16,743 nucleotides of DNA from an uncultured Oscillospiraceae bacterium (lineage in GTDB: Bacteria > Bacillota > Clostridia > Oscillospirales > Acutalibacteraceae): positions 1 through 16,743 of the forward strand of contig CATXDC010000027.1 in the NCBI GenBank assembly GCA_958366985.1. The letters run 5' to 3'. Below, in pieces: positions 16,328 to 16,743 of the stretch. Both the position numbers and the translations under genes were made by a program. Position 1 is the first letter of the stretch. Each line of letters starts with the position of its first letter. The notes beneath the pieces are model-generated. The model searched no databases and had not been told where the DNA came from. It saw nothing but the letters and a program-made list of their open reading frames with translations.

Positions 16328-16356
16328 TTGCATTTTGTGATAATCTGTGCTATAAT
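16328..16356 (+). promoter_or_regulatory. Outward-facing promoter at the right end
   Basis: TTGCAT (16328-16333) and TATAAT (16351-16356) have 17-bp spacing. No coding sequence follows within the window. In the circular form it would read across the joined ends towards the terminator at 3716. Confidence 0.5.
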
Positions 16357-16396
16357 AAATCAGCAGGGACAAATTAAATCACCCCATAGTGATTTC

Positions 16397-16427
16397 GATA
16401 GCAAATCCCGATAGAAATTTGATAGCA
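16397..16427 (+). repeat. GATAGCA heptamer cluster, right inner end
   Basis: GATAGCA (16397-16403), GATAGAA (16410-16416) and GATAGCA (16421-16427). The last two have the 7-4-7 layout with an ATTT spacer. They match the heptamer of the left inner end and lie about 100 bp inside the right 14-bp repeat, as expected for arm-type integrase sites. Confidence 0.6.
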
Positions 16428-16528
16428 TTAGTCCATATTGCTTATAGACTTTGGATAATTCCTATCATTAGAAATCAAATCGTACCATATTGCCAAAACA
16501 AACTTGTTTAAGTTTCCCTTTCATTTGG

Positions 16529-16542
16529 CGAGTGGGAATAAT
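16529..16542 (+). repeat. Right 14-bp direct repeat, candidate attR core
   Basis: CGAGTGGGAATAAT, identical to 3566-3579. Here it is embedded in a perfect 7-bp inverted repeat (TTGGCGA at 16525-16531, TCGCCAA at 16542-16548) with a 10-nt centre, the geometry of core-type integrase binding sites around a crossover region. Confidence 0.5.
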
Positions 16543-16600
16543 CGCCAATTTCGGAAATTTCGCACAACAATGCGGTTTAACAGGCTTCAAATTGCTCTCT

Positions 16601-16618
16601 GATACCATTTTGATACCG
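16601..16618 (+). repeat. Tandem heptamer pair GATACCA-N4-GATACCG
   Basis: The two copies are separated by TTTT and the 11-bp period is kept; the second copy differs in its last base. It lies outside the right core repeat. Confidence 0.5.
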
Positions 16619-16659
16619 AAATATCAAGATATGAAGTAGTTGCAAGTGGCTTTTATGTT

Positions 16660-16677
16660 GTAGCCAATTTGTAGCCA
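16660..16677 (+). repeat. Tandem heptamer pair GTAGCCA-N4-GTAGCCA
   Basis: Two perfect copies of GTAGCCA are separated by ATTT, again with an 11-bp period. It lies outside the right core repeat, so it may belong to an adjacent element or the remains of one. Confidence 0.55.
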
Positions 16678-16714
16678 ATGCTTAAAGCCGCTGTAAAATA
16701 ACTCAACACCCAAG

Positions 16715-16743
16715 CCCGAGCAACCATCCTATGGAAGCTCGGG
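16715..16743 (+). terminator. Terminal GC-rich hairpin, probable terminator cut by the window
   Basis: CCCGAGC (16715-16721) pairs with GCTCGGG (16737-16743). An inner CCAT/ATGG stem lies across an AA/AA internal loop. The window stops exactly at the base of the stem, so a following T-run cannot be seen. Confidence 0.5.

Larger units (their letters stand above)
3566..16542. mobile_element. Putative integrative mobilizable element carrying a type I R-M system
   Basis: The interval holds, in order, a Cro/CI-type repressor, excisionase, tyrosine integrase, MobC-like protein, AAA+ ATPase, TnpV-like protein, MobV-type relaxase and an hsdM-hsdS-X-hsdR cargo operon, flanked by a 14-bp direct repeat. 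No coupling protein, VirB4-like ATPase or other transfer gene is visible, so it should need a helper for conjugation. Module content and gene order are seen directly; the exact ends are inferred from the repeats and could be off by up to about 200 bp. Confidence 0.65.
16274..16743. other. Gene-free right end of the element
   Basis: No reading frame of note lies in these 470 bp. They contain an outward promoter (16328-16356), GATAGCA heptamers (16397-16427), the 14-bp repeat (16529-16542) within a perfect inverted repeat, GATACCA and GTAGCCA tandem pairs (16601-16618 and 16660-16677) and a terminal hairpin (16715-16743). The content mirrors that of the left junction. Confidence 0.6.

Noticed and set aside
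16274..16743. tRNA gene as the integration target
   Set aside because: No cloverleaf, T-arm GTTCRA or anticodon arm could be made out in either end region.

Overview
The window looks like a piece of a Firmicutes chromosome, most likely a gut or rumen Clostridia of the Ruminococcus/Oscillospiraceae kind. I base this on the moderately AT-rich sequence, strong AGGAGG ribosome binding sites, consensus TTGACA/TATAAT promoters, and integrase, repressor and relaxase types familiar from mobile elements of those bacteria. No host housekeeping gene or RNA gene is present, so the genus is a guess. The whole window reads as a defence island built on a mobile element.

Layout. (1) 1-3224, minus strand: a large single-chain restriction-modification enzyme (type IIG, Eco57I-like), complete at its N-terminus and cut off by the window edge in its specificity domain. 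(2) 3225-3754: its promoter, then a gene-free junction with tandem heptamers, a 14-bp repeat that recurs at the far right, and a terminator. (3) 3755-7568: the control, integration and processing module of an integrative mobilizable element: Cro/CI-type repressor (minus) diverging from excisionase, tyrosine integrase, MobC-like protein, RepA-like AAA+ ATPase and a small TnpV-like protein. The last five are tightly packed on the plus strand. (4) 7569-7886: a structured intergenic region with a terminator, paired palindromes, a promoter whose -10 sits in a hairpin loop, and large stems. It is a candidate oriT and leader. (5) 7887-9554: MobV-type relaxase, closed by a strong terminator. (6) 9633-16273: a complete type I restriction-modification operon, hsdM-hsdS-X-hsdR, in which X (12413-13219) is an unrecognised 268-residue protein. 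(7) 16274-16743: a gene-free right end with an outward promoter, more heptamer pairs, the second 14-bp repeat and a terminal hairpin.

How it fits together (inference). The repressor silences the excisionase-integrase-mob operon through TGTTTA sites. When released, the excisionase and integrase excise the element at the CGAGTGGGAATAAT repeats, with the integrase N-terminal domain gripping the tandem heptamers. The AAA+ ATPase and the GTGACGG repeats downstream of it may allow limited replication of the circle. The relaxase and MobC-like protein would nick at the candidate oriT so that a helper conjugative element can move the DNA. The type I system is cargo that protects the host and perhaps stabilises the element. 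The element has a relaxase but no visible transfer machinery, so it should be mobilizable rather than self-transmissible.

Most novel points: the unknown gene inside the hsd operon; a consistent 7-4-7 heptamer-pair architecture whose sequence is the same at both inner ends but different outside, suggesting stacked elements; the GTGACGG inverted array; and a relaxase promoter overlapping a candidate oriT.
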